From Calditrichia bacterium (GTDB lineage: Bacteria > Calditrichota > Calditrichia > Calditrichales > J004): a stretch of 41,563 nt of DNA. Of the stretch, positions 32,758 through 41,411 are shown one piece after another (the stretch's first letter is position 1; every line of letters starts with the position of its first letter). The stretch spans positions 1 through 41,563 of the forward strand of contig JALTKX010000220.1 of NCBI GenBank assembly GCA_027006055.1, in the 5' to 3' direction. The notes beneath the pieces were generated by a model. The model worked only from the letters and a program-made list of their open reading frames with translations. It ran no database searches and had not been told where the DNA came from. A program made the translations under genes and the position numbers.

Positions 32758-34494
32758 ATGAAATCAAAAAAAACCATTCTGGTTGTGGAAGATGAAGAAC
32801 CGATATTGCTGGCCCTGCAACGTATCCTTGAGCTGAGCGGCCAGTATGAGGTGATAACCGCCGGAGACGGCGAGCTGGGGCTGGAGGCCCTGAAACGGGT
32901 GGTGCCCGACCTGATTATTTCCGATATCAGCATGCCCAATATGAACGGTCTGGATTTTTGCAAACGCGTGCGGGAAAATCCCATAACCGAGTCCACGCCG
33001 TTTATTTTTCTAACCGCTAAGAAAGAAAAGATGGTGGAGGGTATCTCCGCCGGCGGGGATGACTTTTTGCTAAAGCCTTTTAGCGTGGATGAGGTGCTGG
33101 TTAAAATTGAAGCCATTTTCCGCCGCGTGGCCAAATCGAAAATACAGGCCCTGCAACATAAGGGCCTGATTGAGGAAATAGCAGTGGACAATATTTTGGA
33201 ATTATGCCTGAAAGAGAGTATTTCCGGAGAGCTGATTCTGCAAAGCGAGGGCAAGGTGGGCCTTGTGCGCCTGGCCAACGGTGACATACTGGGCGTGGAG
33301 ATGGAAGACGCCCGGGACGACGCGGCGCTGGATATCCTGCGTATGTGGAAAACGGGTACCTTTGTTATCCGGCCTTCGGAGATAAAAATCGGCAGGGACA
33401 TACATACCCATCATACGGAAGTGGATTTAAGCCGGGCCATTGAAATCAGCGACAACATCTGGTGGGTCGGCGCCGCCCTCCCGGAAAGCCGGGGACAAAA
33501 AAACAGCTATCTGGCTGTTTACAAAACAAACCGTCAACCCATACATCTACTGGTGGACCCCGGCTCACCCATACATCTGAATGAAATTACCCGCAAAACG
33601 GGACAGGTGATCGGTGACGCTTCTCGCATAAATCTTTATTTACTATCCGCCGGCAGCGCCGATGTGGCCCTGAACAGCATGTTTGTGCGTAAAATGAATC
33701 CGCGGGCCATCTGCATTACCAGCCGCGAGGCCTGGCGGCAACAGGCGCGCCATTATGAGATACCGGAGGAGAGCGTAAAAAAAATCGACCTGTCGGACAG
33801 CTACAAACTTAAACTGGCCTCGGGGAATCGCCTGGTTATGTTGCCCGCCTCCTTCTCTCCGGAGCCGGGCGCTTTTATGACCTATGACCAGGAACACCGG
33901 GTGTTGTTCAGCGGCAACCTGTTTTCATCCCACGCGCCGGCGGAGGGGAGCGCCCCGGCCTATCTTTATGCCGTGGAAGGGGATTGGAACGGTATGCTGC
34001 GTTTTCATCTGGAGCGGTTTCCCTCGGCGACGGTGATACACTCCCTGTTGAAATTGGTGGCCTCGTTGGAGCCCGCGCCGCGCGTTATTGCCCCACGCTA
34101 TGGACGCTTGATCCGGGAAGAGCAGATCAGTTATTTTATGGAGCGCCTGGCGGCCATGGACTGGGGCTACAACAGCCGAAAGGCCTATCTTTCCAGGGAA
34201 GACCGGCTGGTTGTTCAGGCGGCCAATAATGTACTGGAACAGATTCAGGATGAATTGGCCCTGGATGAGGCCATTGCCAAACTGCAAAGCGATGATTATA
34301 TGGCCGGTCATGTGCTGTTTGAGGGAACGCAAATCGAACGTTTATTATGCGAGGGGGCGGTCTTCTACCCGGCTTTTATCCGTATACTTTCGCAAGACCT
34401 CTCCGAGGCCGCCGCCAACAAGATAAAAACAACGGCGTTGAAGGCCGCTTACAATCTGGGGCTGGAGTTGCCGGAGCTGACCGAAAAGGAGTAA
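32758..34494 (+). CDS. Response regulator with PATAN domain and degenerate ODP-type metallo-beta-lactamase-fold domain
   Basis: A 578-residue signalling protein. Residues 5-120 form a receiver domain with Glu11-Asp12, phospho-acceptor Asp56 in DIISDISMPNMNG-like context (LIISDISMPNMNG), Thr86 and Lys106, all intact. Residues 130-225 fit a PATAN/DUF4388 domain (IAVDNILELCLKESISGELI). Residues 240-470 follow the fold of the diiron ODP domain of flavodiiron proteins: NSYLAVYKTNRQPIHLLVDPGS, split as a strand pair, then LYLLSAGSAD, then TYDQEHRVLFSGNLFSSH, and finally VIAPRYGRL. Six of the seven family metal ligands appear replaced (HxExDH reads A298, S300, D302, V303; then S365, N387 and Y448), so this module is probably non-catalytic. 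The remaining C-terminus is helical. No DNA-binding domain is present. Confidence 0.85.
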   Translation: MKSKKTILVVEDEEPILLALQRILELSGQYEVITAGDGELGLEALKRVVPDLIISDISMPNMNGLDFCKRVRENPITESTPFIFLTAKKEKMVEGISAGGDDFLLKPFSVDEVLVKIEAIFRRVAKSKIQALQHKGLIEEIAVDNILELCLKESISGELILQSEGKVGLVRLANGDILGVEMEDARDDAALDILRMWKTGTFVIRPSEIKIGRDIHTHHTEVDLSRAIEISDNIWWVGAALPESRGQKNSYLAVYKTNRQPIHLLVDPGSPIHLNEITRKTGQVIGDASRINLYLLSAGSADVALNSMFVRKMNPRAICITSREAWRQQARHYEIPEESVKKIDLSDSYKLKLASGNRLVMLPASFSPEPGAFMTYDQEHRVLFSGNLFSSHAPAEGSAPAYLYAVEGDWNGMLRFHLERFPSATVIHSLLKLVASLEPAPRVIAPRYGRLIREEQISYFMERLAAMDWGYNSRKAYLSREDRLVVQAANNVLEQIQDELALDEAIAKLQSDDYMAGHVLFEGTQIERLLCEGAVFYPAFIRILSQDLSEAAANKIKTTALKAAYNLGLELPELTEKE

Positions 34495-34624
34495 GTGCGC
34501 TTACACAAAACCCGAAGATGAAAACGTTTTAATAATGTATTGCTCGCGGCTGTTTTCCCATGGATATTGCGAACTATTCCGCGAGACCAGGTCTACAGAG
34601 CTGTGATAGGGCGAGGTGGCAGAT

Positions 34625-35932
34625 ATGACGAAGACAAAAAAACTCAGTTTAATAGAGGTCATTTCCATGGCCGTGGGCACCATGATCGGGGCCAGTATTT
34701 TTTCCATTTTCGGTTTGGGCGCGGGGATTGCCGGGCAGGATCTGCCCGAGGCCTTTTTACTTTCCGCCTTTTACGCCCTGGTTGTAGCTTACTCTTATGC
34801 CTACATGGGCTCCAAAATCATCTCCAATGCCGGGCCCATTGCCTTTATCCTGAAAGGGCTGGGCGATAATGTTGTTACCGGCGCGTTGAGCATTTTGATG
34901 TGGCTCACCTATGTGGTATCCATTTCACTTTTTGTAAAGGGTTTCGCCGGCTATTTTTTACCTTTATTTCACCTTCCGGCCGGCGCCACATCCTCCGGCG
35001 TGGTGGAGACGGTATTGATTATTGTGTTTACGGCTTTGAATTTTGGCGGCAGCAAGGCCGTGGGCAAGGCGGAATTTTATATTGTATTGACCAAAATAAG
35101 CATATTGCTGGTTTTTATACTGGGCGGTTTCATGACCATAAAAGGATCGCTGGTTCAACCGCTTATGGATCAGGCGCATCTGGGCGGCCTGCTTAACGCC
35201 TCGGTGATTTTCTTTTTATCCTACATGGGCTTCGGGTTGATCACCAACGCTTCCGAAAGCATGGACAACCCGCAAAAAAATGTCCCCCGGGCCATCTTTA
35301 TCAGCATTCTTTTTGTTATGATCATCTATGTACTGATATCGCTGGTTACTATCGGCAACCTGCCATTGGAAGAGATTATCAAAGCGCGGGAGAATGCCCT
35401 GGCCGAGGCGGCGCGGCCCTTTTTAGGCTCCGCCGGGTTTTTACTTATCTCCGTCGGCGCTCTTTTTTCCATCTCCTCGGCGCTGAATGCCACGCTTTTC
35501 GGCGGCGCCAATGTGGCCTATTCCCTGGCCCGGGAGGGGGAACTGCCGGAGGTTTTTGAACGCAAGGTTTGGTTTGGCTCAACGGAGGGCCTGTTTATTA
35601 CAGCGGGACTGGGCTTGATCTTTGCCCTCTTTTTTAATCTGAATGCCATTGCTTCCATCACCAGCACCGTGTTTACGGTTATTTATATCTTTGTTTTGAT
35701 CTCCCATTTCAGGATAAGCAAACAGGTAGGGGGCAACCGGGCGCTGATCGCCGCAAACATTACGGTGCTGTCGCTGGTGTTCCTGGCCTTGCTTCGCTAC
35801 CAGTGGCAAACACAGATGAACACCTTTTACGCCACGCTGATCATTTTTACGGCCGCGCTGGTGATCGAATATCTGTACAGAAAGATGAAAGGGAGAACCT
35901 TCCGCGGTGAGAGTTCCCGGAACCCGTTGTGA
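34625..35932 (+). CDS. APC-family amino acid permease
   Basis: A 435-residue transporter with about 12 membrane helices. The first helix carries the APC signature AVGTMIGASIFSIFGLGAGI, whose unwound Gly-containing segment binds substrate in relatives. A later segment (SYMGFGLITNASESMDNPQK) matches the TM6 F-G-..-E-..-NP-.K pattern of amino acid permeases. ATG 34625 was preferred, with GAGG about nine bases upstream; GTG 34616 in the same frame is an alternative. The substrate cannot be told. The 130-base gap after the response-regulator gene shows no terminator or clear promoter. Confidence 0.9.
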   Translation: MTKTKKLSLIEVISMAVGTMIGASIFSIFGLGAGIAGQDLPEAFLLSAFYALVVAYSYAYMGSKIISNAGPIAFILKGLGDNVVTGALSILMWLTYVVSISLFVKGFAGYFLPLFHLPAGATSSGVVETVLIIVFTALNFGGSKAVGKAEFYIVLTKISILLVFILGGFMTIKGSLVQPLMDQAHLGGLLNASVIFFLSYMGFGLITNASESMDNPQKNVPRAIFISILFVMIIYVLISLVTIGNLPLEEIIKARENALAEAARPFLGSAGFLLISVGALFSISSALNATLFGGANVAYSLAREGELPEVFERKVWFGSTEGLFITAGLGLIFALFFNLNAIASITSTVFTVIYIFVLISHFRISKQVGGNRALIAANITVLSLVFLALLRYQWQTQMNTFYATLIIFTAALVIEYLYRKMKGRTFRGESSRNPL

Positions 35933-35992
35933 CAGGCGTTGCCAAACAGGCCAGGGGAGGGGGTAACCCGTTGATATGACGCCGCAAGGCTG

Positions 35993-36415
35993 TTACCGGT
36001 TCTCTCCGTTTTCATTTCCATTAAGCAGGCGGTCAATCAATGCGGCGTCGGCCTCGGGAAAGTTAAAGTCTCTCAGGGCGCTTAATTCAACCCAACGGTA
36101 ATCGTCTATCTCGTCGGGCGTAACGGTTTGCGGTTCGTGGCTCAGGGTGCAATTGTAAAAATTGAGACGTACCGTCTTTTCGGGGAAGTGGGCGAGCTCC
36201 CGCCAAAAGAGTTTTCCCACCCGTACATCCAGTCCGGTCTCTTCACGGATTTCCCTTACCAGCGCCTGACGGTCATCCTCGCCCGGGTCTACCTTCCCGC
36301 CGGGGAACTCCCAAAAACCGCCCAGATGCACATGGGCCGGACGCTTGGTAATAAGCAGTTGATTTTTGTTATTGCGGATTATGGCCGCCACCACGGCCAG
36401 CGGAGGACGGTTCAT
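35993..36415 (-). CDS. mutT: MutT-type Nudix hydrolase (8-oxo-dGTP diphosphatase)
   Basis: A 140-residue Nudix protein. The complete Nudix box is GGKVDPGEDDRQALVREIRE followed by ETGLDV, matching Gx5Ex7REUxEExGU. The context LLITKRPAHVHLGGFWEFPG is typical of MutT, which removes oxidised dGTP from the nucleotide pool. The C-terminal WVELSALRDFNFPEAD also fits MutT/mutator-type proteins. ATG 36415 overlaps the stop of the TPR gene (ATGA), making it the last gene of the five-gene minus-strand cluster. The 60-base gap to the convergent permease shows no obvious terminator. Confidence 0.88.
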   Translation of the reverse strand: MNRPPLAVVAAIIRNNKNQLLITKRPAHVHLGGFWEFPGGKVDPGEDDRQALVREIREETGLDVRVGKLFWRELAHFPEKTVRLNFYNCTLSHEPQTVTPDEIDDYRWVELSALRDFNFPEADAALIDRLLNGNENGENR

Positions 36416-36903
36416 CAGTTATAGCGCGCCTGTAGTTGAAGGATGGCCTGCCGGGCCGGTTGATAGCGTTCGTTCTCCTCCAGGGCCAGGCGGTATTCCC
36501 GCATCGCCTTGTCCCATTGCCCCTTAAACTCGTAGATCCGGCCAAGATTCACATGGGGATAGCAGTAGTTTTTATAGCTTTTGCAGGCCAGGGCTTTTTT
36601 TAGCCAGGGGACGGCCTCCCCATAGCGGCGCAACTGAATCAGATAAGCGCCGATATCGTTGTAGGGATTGCCGTATTCCGGGTCCAGCTCGATGGCCAGC
36701 TTGCAAAAGGTAATGGCTTCCTCAAAGAGGTTTTTAAGGCTGTGCACCCAGCCGAGAAAGGTATAAGCCTGGGCGGTGGGATAAAACTCAATGGAGCGGC
36801 GATAAAAATGAGCAGCGCGATCCAGATGACCGGCCTGTTGCAACAGGAAGCCCTTTTCAAAATAATCACGGGCCAGCTCGGTTTTATCACGGGTTTTGCT
36901 CAT
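36415..36903 (-). CDS. TPR protein
   Basis: A 162-residue cytoplasmic protein made of tetratricopeptide repeats: ARDYFEKGFLLQQAGHLDRA, AYTFLGWVHSLKNLFEEAIT, YNDIGAYLIQLRRYGEAVPW, and HVNLGRIYEFKGQWDKAMRE. Four repeats are visible with consensus Gly/Ala/Tyr positions. No other domain or signal peptide is present, so it is probably a protein-interaction adaptor. The ATG overlaps the prs stop by one base (TAATG) and its own stop overlaps mutT, indicating tight coupling. The partner is unknown. Confidence 0.82.
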   Translation of the reverse strand: MSKTRDKTELARDYFEKGFLLQQAGHLDRAAHFYRRSIEFYPTAQAYTFLGWVHSLKNLFEEAITFCKLAIELDPEYGNPYNDIGAYLIQLRRYGEAVPWLKKALACKSYKNYCYPHVNLGRIYEFKGQWDKAMREYRLALEENERYQPARQAILQLQARYN

Positions 36904-37946
36904 TATCTCAAAAGCTCCGATACGGATCGTTTTTGGTTGATATGGTAAATCACCTTGGCAAACAACGGGGCGATGGAGACTTCGTCATACCAGGGATTCT
37001 GTTTTACGAATTCCGGGCCGTGGAAAACGGCGTCCGTCCCGATGATGCGCTCGATTATATGTTCTTCGTACGCTTTTGAAAAAAGTTCAGCGGCGTAACC
37101 GTTAAAAAAGGGCAGGGAGCAGGTTATGTATATTTTATCCGCTCCTTTGTCCTTCAAAAGTTTGGCCGCATTTACAATGGTGCCGCCGGTACTGATCATG
37201 TCGTCGGGCAGCAACACGTTTTTACCCTGTACGTCGCCCACCAGGCGCATGCTTTCCACCACGCTGGCCTTGCTGTAGTCGCGCGCCTTGTCCACAATGG
37301 CCAGATCGCATTGCATGGTTTTGGAGTAAAAGCGGGCCTTTTCCGCGCCGCCCACATCGGGCGCGGTGATCATGAGATTGTCGACATTGTAATTGTCCTG
37401 AAAGTATTTGATCAATGTGTGCGAGGCGTGCAGGTCTTCCATGGTGGCATGGGTAAAAAAGCCCATAACCGCCTCGGCATGCACATCCAGGGTAATGACG
37501 CGGTTGGCGCCGGAGGCTTCCAGAAACTGGGCGATCTGTTTGGCGGTGATCCCCTCGCGGGTTTTTTTGCGTTCCTGACGGCTGTAGGCATATTGCGGGA
37601 TAACGGCGGTGATGGAGTCGGCGTCCGACTGATAGGCGGCGTTAATGGCCGTCATCAGCGCCATCAGGTTGTCGTTGATCGATTTTTTGGATTGGGGATC
37701 GTCAAAGCATTGTACGATATAGTGATCGTCGCCGCGTATATTTTCCGTAATGACGGTTTTAATCTCACCGTTGGCAAAGGTGATTTCATCGGACTGGATC
37801 AGGCGGATTTCTTTTTTTTCCTGATTGAAATCACTGGAGTTAAGAGTGTTAATAATACGTCCGGCAAAAGATTTGCCGGAGGCGCAGGCCATGATGCTGA
37901 GAGCGCCGCGCTCTCCTTTTCTTTTATACAGGCCGCTTTCTTTCAC
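36903..37946 (-). CDS. prs: Ribose-phosphate pyrophosphokinase (PRPP synthetase), divergent form
   Basis: A 347-residue enzyme making PRPP from ribose 5-phosphate and ATP, the precursor for purines, pyrimidines, His and Trp. Recognisable elements are FANGEIKTVI (FxDGE region), AYSRQERKKTREGITAKQIA (flexible loop), VITLDVHAEAVMGFF, TAPDVGGAEKARFYS, and the PRPP loop LPDDMISTGGTI. Compared with the usual 310-320 residues it has an N-terminal extension and extra residues near the C-terminus (PEFVKQNPWYDE). Its loop has STGG instead of the common DTAG. GTG 37946 is supported by AAGGAG eight bases upstream. It sits in a cluster of nucleotide and phosphate-ester genes. Confidence 0.9.
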   Translation of the reverse strand: MKESGLYKRKGERGALSIMACASGKSFAGRIINTLNSSDFNQEKKEIRLIQSDEITFANGEIKTVITENIRGDDHYIVQCFDDPQSKKSINDNLMALMTAINAAYQSDADSITAVIPQYAYSRQERKKTREGITAKQIAQFLEASGANRVITLDVHAEAVMGFFTHATMEDLHASHTLIKYFQDNYNVDNLMITAPDVGGAEKARFYSKTMQCDLAIVDKARDYSKASVVESMRLVGDVQGKNVLLPDDMISTGGTIVNAAKLLKDKGADKIYITCSLPFFNGYAAELFSKAYEEHIIERIIGTDAVFHGPEFVKQNPWYDEVSIAPLFAKVIYHINQKRSVSELLR

Positions 37947-37957
37947 GGGCAGGCTCC

Positions 37958-38761
37958 TTAGGCAATGGGTTGATACATGGGAAAGGTTTTTTGGATGACC
38001 TCAAGCATCTGCTTGTGTACTTTTCTGTTTCCGGCGGCAATATACGAATTATTGAGATACGTGTCATCTCCCCAAAAATCCGTCACCCGGCCGCCCGCTT
38101 CCTCTACCAGTAGCGCCCCGGCCGCCACATCCCAGGGTTTTAGACCGATCTCCCAAAAACCGTCAAAAACGCCCTCGGCCACCAGGGCCAGATCCATGGC
38201 CGCCGCGCCTAGCCGCCGCACACCCACGCAGCGATTGAACATCCCGCCGAAAAGGGACATGTATTTTTCCAGCAGGTGTTTGGTTTTAAAGGGAAAACCG
38301 GTGGCCAGAAAGGCCTCTTTCAGGTGGCGGGTGGTGGAGACGTGGATGGCCTTGTCGTTTTTAAAGGTGCCAGCTCCCCGCCGGGCGGTATAGTAGTCCT
38401 TATGCACCGGATCGCTGATTACGGCCACGGCCATGCGCCCTTCCAGCTGCAGGGCGATGGAAACGGCAAAAAAGGGAATGGTGCTCAGGTAGTTTTTTGT
38501 GCCGTCAAGAGGGTCCACAATCCACAGCGCCTTAGGAGCGCCTCCCTGGCGGCCGCCCTCCTCGCCGAGAATGGCGTGGTCGGGAAAATGATCCAGAATA
38601 ACCTCGCGGATGCGCTGTTCGGAGCGTTCATCCACAAAACTGAGAAAATCGGTGGCGGATTTTTTACGGATATCCTTCCTGTCCACCTTGCCGTAATGAC
38701 GCATGAGGATGGCGGACGCTTCCCTTGCCGCTTCCCGGGCGACCCGCAGGTAAGCATCCAT
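37958..38761 (-). CDS. Inositol monophosphatase family protein (SuhB-like)
   Basis: A 267-residue member of the lithium-sensitive phosphatase superfamily. Metal-binding motifs are ILGEEGG (Glu), WIVDPLDGTKNYL (DPxDGT) and KPWDVAAGALLVEEAGG (WDxAAG). The C-terminal position of the last motif and the size fit SuhB/inositol-1-phosphatase or histidinol-phosphatase-type members, which cannot be separated by eye. Its start lies two bases after the stop of the related HAL2-like gene, so two superfamily members are encoded in tandem. The pair may divide the labour between PAP-type nucleotides and sugar or inositol phosphates. Confidence 0.88.
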   Translation of the reverse strand: MDAYLRVAREAAREASAILMRHYGKVDRKDIRKKSATDFLSFVDERSEQRIREVILDHFPDHAILGEEGGRQGGAPKALWIVDPLDGTKNYLSTIPFFAVSIALQLEGRMAVAVISDPVHKDYYTARRGAGTFKNDKAIHVSTTRHLKEAFLATGFPFKTKHLLEKYMSLFGGMFNRCVGVRRLGAAAMDLALVAEGVFDGFWEIGLKPWDVAAGALLVEEAGGRVTDFWGDDTYLNNSYIAAGNRKVHKQMLEVIQKTFPMYQPIA

Positions 38762-38763
38762 GG

Positions 38764-39711
38764 TTATATTTCCGTGTTCTCTATAATCTGGTCATGAAAC
38801 TGCCCGTTGCTGCCGATGACGCCACGATTGTTTTTCAGGGTACGGCCCAGGCTAAAGTCCAAAGGCGCCCCCAGGGCGTCGGTCACCATGCCTCCGGCTT
38901 CTTCCACGATGATCACCCCGGCGGCGTGATCCCAGATTTTTTCCCGGTAATCGGGCATGTCCGGTTTGGGCAGGCGCAGATAGACCTCGGCCTCACCCCG
39001 GGCCAGCACGGCATATTTCACCTGGCTGTCCACGCGAACGGATTCCTTGCGGTCGCCAAACAGCTCCATAATTTTGGCCTGGCCGCCGTGATTGGCGTGG
39101 CCTTTTTCCACACTCTCCAAAAAGCGCACCGACTCCCCGGATTGACGGCTGGAGACCCGTATGCTTTTGCTTTTATCCAGATTGAAATCCGCGGCAAAAG
39201 CGCCTTCGCCGCGCATGGCGTAATAGAGAGAACCCGGCGTGGCATCGTCGTAAGCCAGATTGGGGCAACCCAGCACGCCGAGAATGATTTCGCCCTTCTC
39301 AATCAGGGCCAGGGCCACGGCGTAGTGTTCCCCGCGCAGAAAACCCTTGGTGCCGTCGATGGGGTCCAGCGTCCAGAAAAGGTCGCCGCCGTCGGCGTTG
39401 CCCATATCGATGGCCGCGAGAATCTCTTCCTCGCTCATTTCGGGTAAAAAACGATTCACTTTTTGCAGCAGGGCGGCGTTTTCCGGCAGACGCAGGGCGT
39501 CGGCATTCTCCTCGCCTACAATCGGTATCCGGGGAAAGTGTTGTTTCAACGTAGCGCAAATCAACGCCTGGGAAGCATAATCGGCCACGGTGACCGGGCT
39601 GCGGTCTTTTTTGGCCAGGCTGTCTTCGCTGACCAGTTGGCTTTGCACGGAGTGGCATATCAGCGAGGCGGCGCGCACTCCTTGCAGGGCGGGGGTTAAA
39701 TATTGTTCCAT
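38764..39711 (-). CDS. 3'(2'),5'-bisphosphate nucleotidase, HAL2/CysQ-like
   Basis: A 315-residue phosphatase resembling the eukaryotic-type HAL2/SAL1 branch, which converts PAP to AMP during sulfate assimilation. Motifs are DRSPVTVADYASQA, IVGEENAD, WTLDPIDGTKGFLRGEHYAV and EKIWDHAAGVIIVEEAGG, all with intact metal ligands. The FLRGEHYAVALALIEKGE stretch and GVLGCPNL are characteristic of HAL2. AAGGATATC upstream of the ATG supports the start. It is the first gene of the five-gene cluster; the 138-base gap upstream contains its promoter, for which I see no clear consensus. No sulfate-assimilation gene is in the window, so PAP from other routes is possible. Confidence 0.88.
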   Translation of the reverse strand: MEQYLTPALQGVRAASLICHSVQSQLVSEDSLAKKDRSPVTVADYASQALICATLKQHFPRIPIVGEENADALRLPENAALLQKVNRFLPEMSEEEILAAIDMGNADGGDLFWTLDPIDGTKGFLRGEHYAVALALIEKGEIILGVLGCPNLAYDDATPGSLYYAMRGEGAFAADFNLDKSKSIRVSSRQSGESVRFLESVEKGHANHGGQAKIMELFGDRKESVRVDSQVKYAVLARGEAEVYLRLPKPDMPDYREKIWDHAAGVIIVEEAGGMVTDALGAPLDFSLGRTLKNNRGVIGSNGQFHDQIIENTEI

Positions 39712-39849
39712 GATATCCTTTCTCTGTTATCCGTTAGGCGGATATTCGATCCGTTTAAGGCGGCACATGAGCGGCCGGCGCCCTAACTTAGAATTCACGG
39801 AGATCAGATAAAAATTTTTTACACCGGAATTTACGCTAAAATCAAAGGG

Positions 39850-41106
39850 TCAGATGTCGGTGATCAGTCGTGCCCCGCGTTTGCGGGTCAAAAAATTCCA
39901 GGCCCATTGCAGCATCACCTTGGTTTTGTTGTCATAACCCACAAGATAGGCGATATGTACAAATATCCAGATCAGCCAGGCGGGCCAGCCCGAAAGCTGC
40001 CGTCCGTGCAACCAGGCCACGGCCGCCTTGCGCCCGATAACGGCCAGACTGCCCTTATCCCGGTAGGTAAATGGGGCGCTCTCTTTGCCTTCCAGTCCGG
40101 CCAGGATATGCCGCGCCACATAGCGCCCCTGCTGCATGGCCACCGGCGCCACGCCGGGAAGCGGATTGCCTGCCTCATCCTTAAAGTGGGCCAGGTCGCC
40201 GATAACAAAGATGTTCTGCCATTGCGGCAGCCGGCAGTGGTCATCCACCATAATGCGTCCGATACGATCGGTTTCCGCCGCGGCCCCCTGTTGCACAATA
40301 CGGGAGGCGTCGCCGGCCGTAACACCCGCCGCCCATAAAACGGTGCGGCTCTCCAGCCGTTTTTCCCCTTCGGGACTCTTAATCTGTACATGGCGATCAT
40401 CGAGATCCACCACGGTACTGTTCAGATGAATGCGCACATTGAGCCGCTCCAGTTGTTCCCGCGCCTTGCGGGAAAGTTTTTGGGGAAAGGATTTAAGCAG
40501 ACTGTGGTGGGCTTCCACCAGGTGAATTTCCGTCAACAGGGAATTGACCCGGCGAAAATCCCGTAAAATGGTTTGGTAAGCCAGTTCGGCCAGAGCCCCG
40601 GCCAACTCCACTCCGGTGGGGCCGCCGCCAACGATGACAAAGCGTTGCCAGGCGCAACGTTCCTGTTCATCATCGCTCCACTCGGCCTGCTCAAAGGCAT
40701 ACATGATCCGCTTGCGGATGCGCAGGGCGTCTTCGATGGTTTTCAGTCCCCCGGCATATTTTTCCCACGCGTCATGACCGAAATAATGATGCCGCACGCC
40801 GGTGGCCACAATCAGTGAATCGTATGCAAAGCGGCGTCCTCCGGCCAGGATAAAATTTTCTCCGGCATGAATCTCCTCGAGCGGGGCCTGAATCACGCGG
40901 ATGTTGGGGGCATGGGCAAAGGTGGCCCGGATGGGTGAGGCGATATCACCCGGGGAAAGACCGCCCGTGGCCACCTGATAGAGCAGCGGCTGAAAGAGAT
41001 GGAAATTACGACGGTCGATCAGGGTGACGTCCACTTCGCGGTTGGCCAGGCCGCGCGCGGCGTACAAGCCGCCAAAACCGCCGCCGATGATGATAACTTT
41101 ATGCAT
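39850..41106 (-). CDS. ndh: Type II NADH dehydrogenase (NDH-2)
   Basis: A 418-residue flavoprotein that oxidises NADH without proton pumping and passes electrons to quinone at the inner-membrane face. The FAD-binding GGGFGG lies at residues 8-13, followed by LIDRRNFHLFQPLLYQVATG, typical of NDH-2. The NADH-binding motif VGGGPTGVELAGALAEL starts at residue 159. AVAWLHGRQLSGWPAWLIW and the end region FLTRKRGARLI match the C-terminal membrane-anchoring part of the family. Length is normal. It appears monocistronic. A cysteine-free quinone site and the exact electron acceptor cannot be judged. Confidence 0.94.
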   Translation of the reverse strand: MHKVIIIGGGFGGLYAARGLANREVDVTLIDRRNFHLFQPLLYQVATGGLSPGDIASPIRATFAHAPNIRVIQAPLEEIHAGENFILAGGRRFAYDSLIVATGVRHHYFGHDAWEKYAGGLKTIEDALRIRKRIMYAFEQAEWSDDEQERCAWQRFVIVGGGPTGVELAGALAELAYQTILRDFRRVNSLLTEIHLVEAHHSLLKSFPQKLSRKAREQLERLNVRIHLNSTVVDLDDRHVQIKSPEGEKRLESRTVLWAAGVTAGDASRIVQQGAAAETDRIGRIMVDDHCRLPQWQNIFVIGDLAHFKDEAGNPLPGVAPVAMQQGRYVARHILAGLEGKESAPFTYRDKGSLAVIGRKAAVAWLHGRQLSGWPAWLIWIFVHIAYLVGYDNKTKVMLQWAWNFLTRKRGARLITDI

Positions 41107-41411
41107 TTGTGATATCCCGCTTTTCTGGTATAGGATTAACTTGGTCCGGCTTAGAGATCGTTTATGGAGGAAGCATGGAAAATTAGACGGAGCTTCCGGC
41201 AGACGGATATCTTTTTACCGGCCATGCTTAATTTACGGAACATATTTATAACGATTCCTTCAATTCCGGAAGACAAAAGACGGATGTTGGGGAATATTAA
41301 GGCCGGGTCTATACAAACCGCTATGTTGGCGCGATTTGCGCCCCTGCCAAGAAGAGACTGTCAGACTTTTTGAATGCTTTTCAGGGGGGCTGTTAACTTC
41401 TTCCCACGGTT
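41107..41411. other. Intergenic region with no recognisable gene
   Basis: About 305 bases between the NDH-2 start and the HTH gene. It should hold the ndh promoter, but I see no TAnnTTTG element. A GGAGGAAGC ribosome-binding-like sequence precedes ATG at 41174, but that frame stops after three codons. An overlapping 69-codon frame from 41164 looks like no known protein. The stretch could be a decayed gene. Confidence 0.4.

Noticed and set aside
35933-35992. GGTAAC and GTTACC arms between the permease and mutT genes
   Set aside because: The loop would be about 30 bases and there is no T-run; not convincing as a terminator.
41164-41373. 69-codon plus-strand frame in the last intergenic region
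   Set aside because: No recognisable motif, no ribosome binding site at its own ATG, and atypical composition; treated as non-coding.
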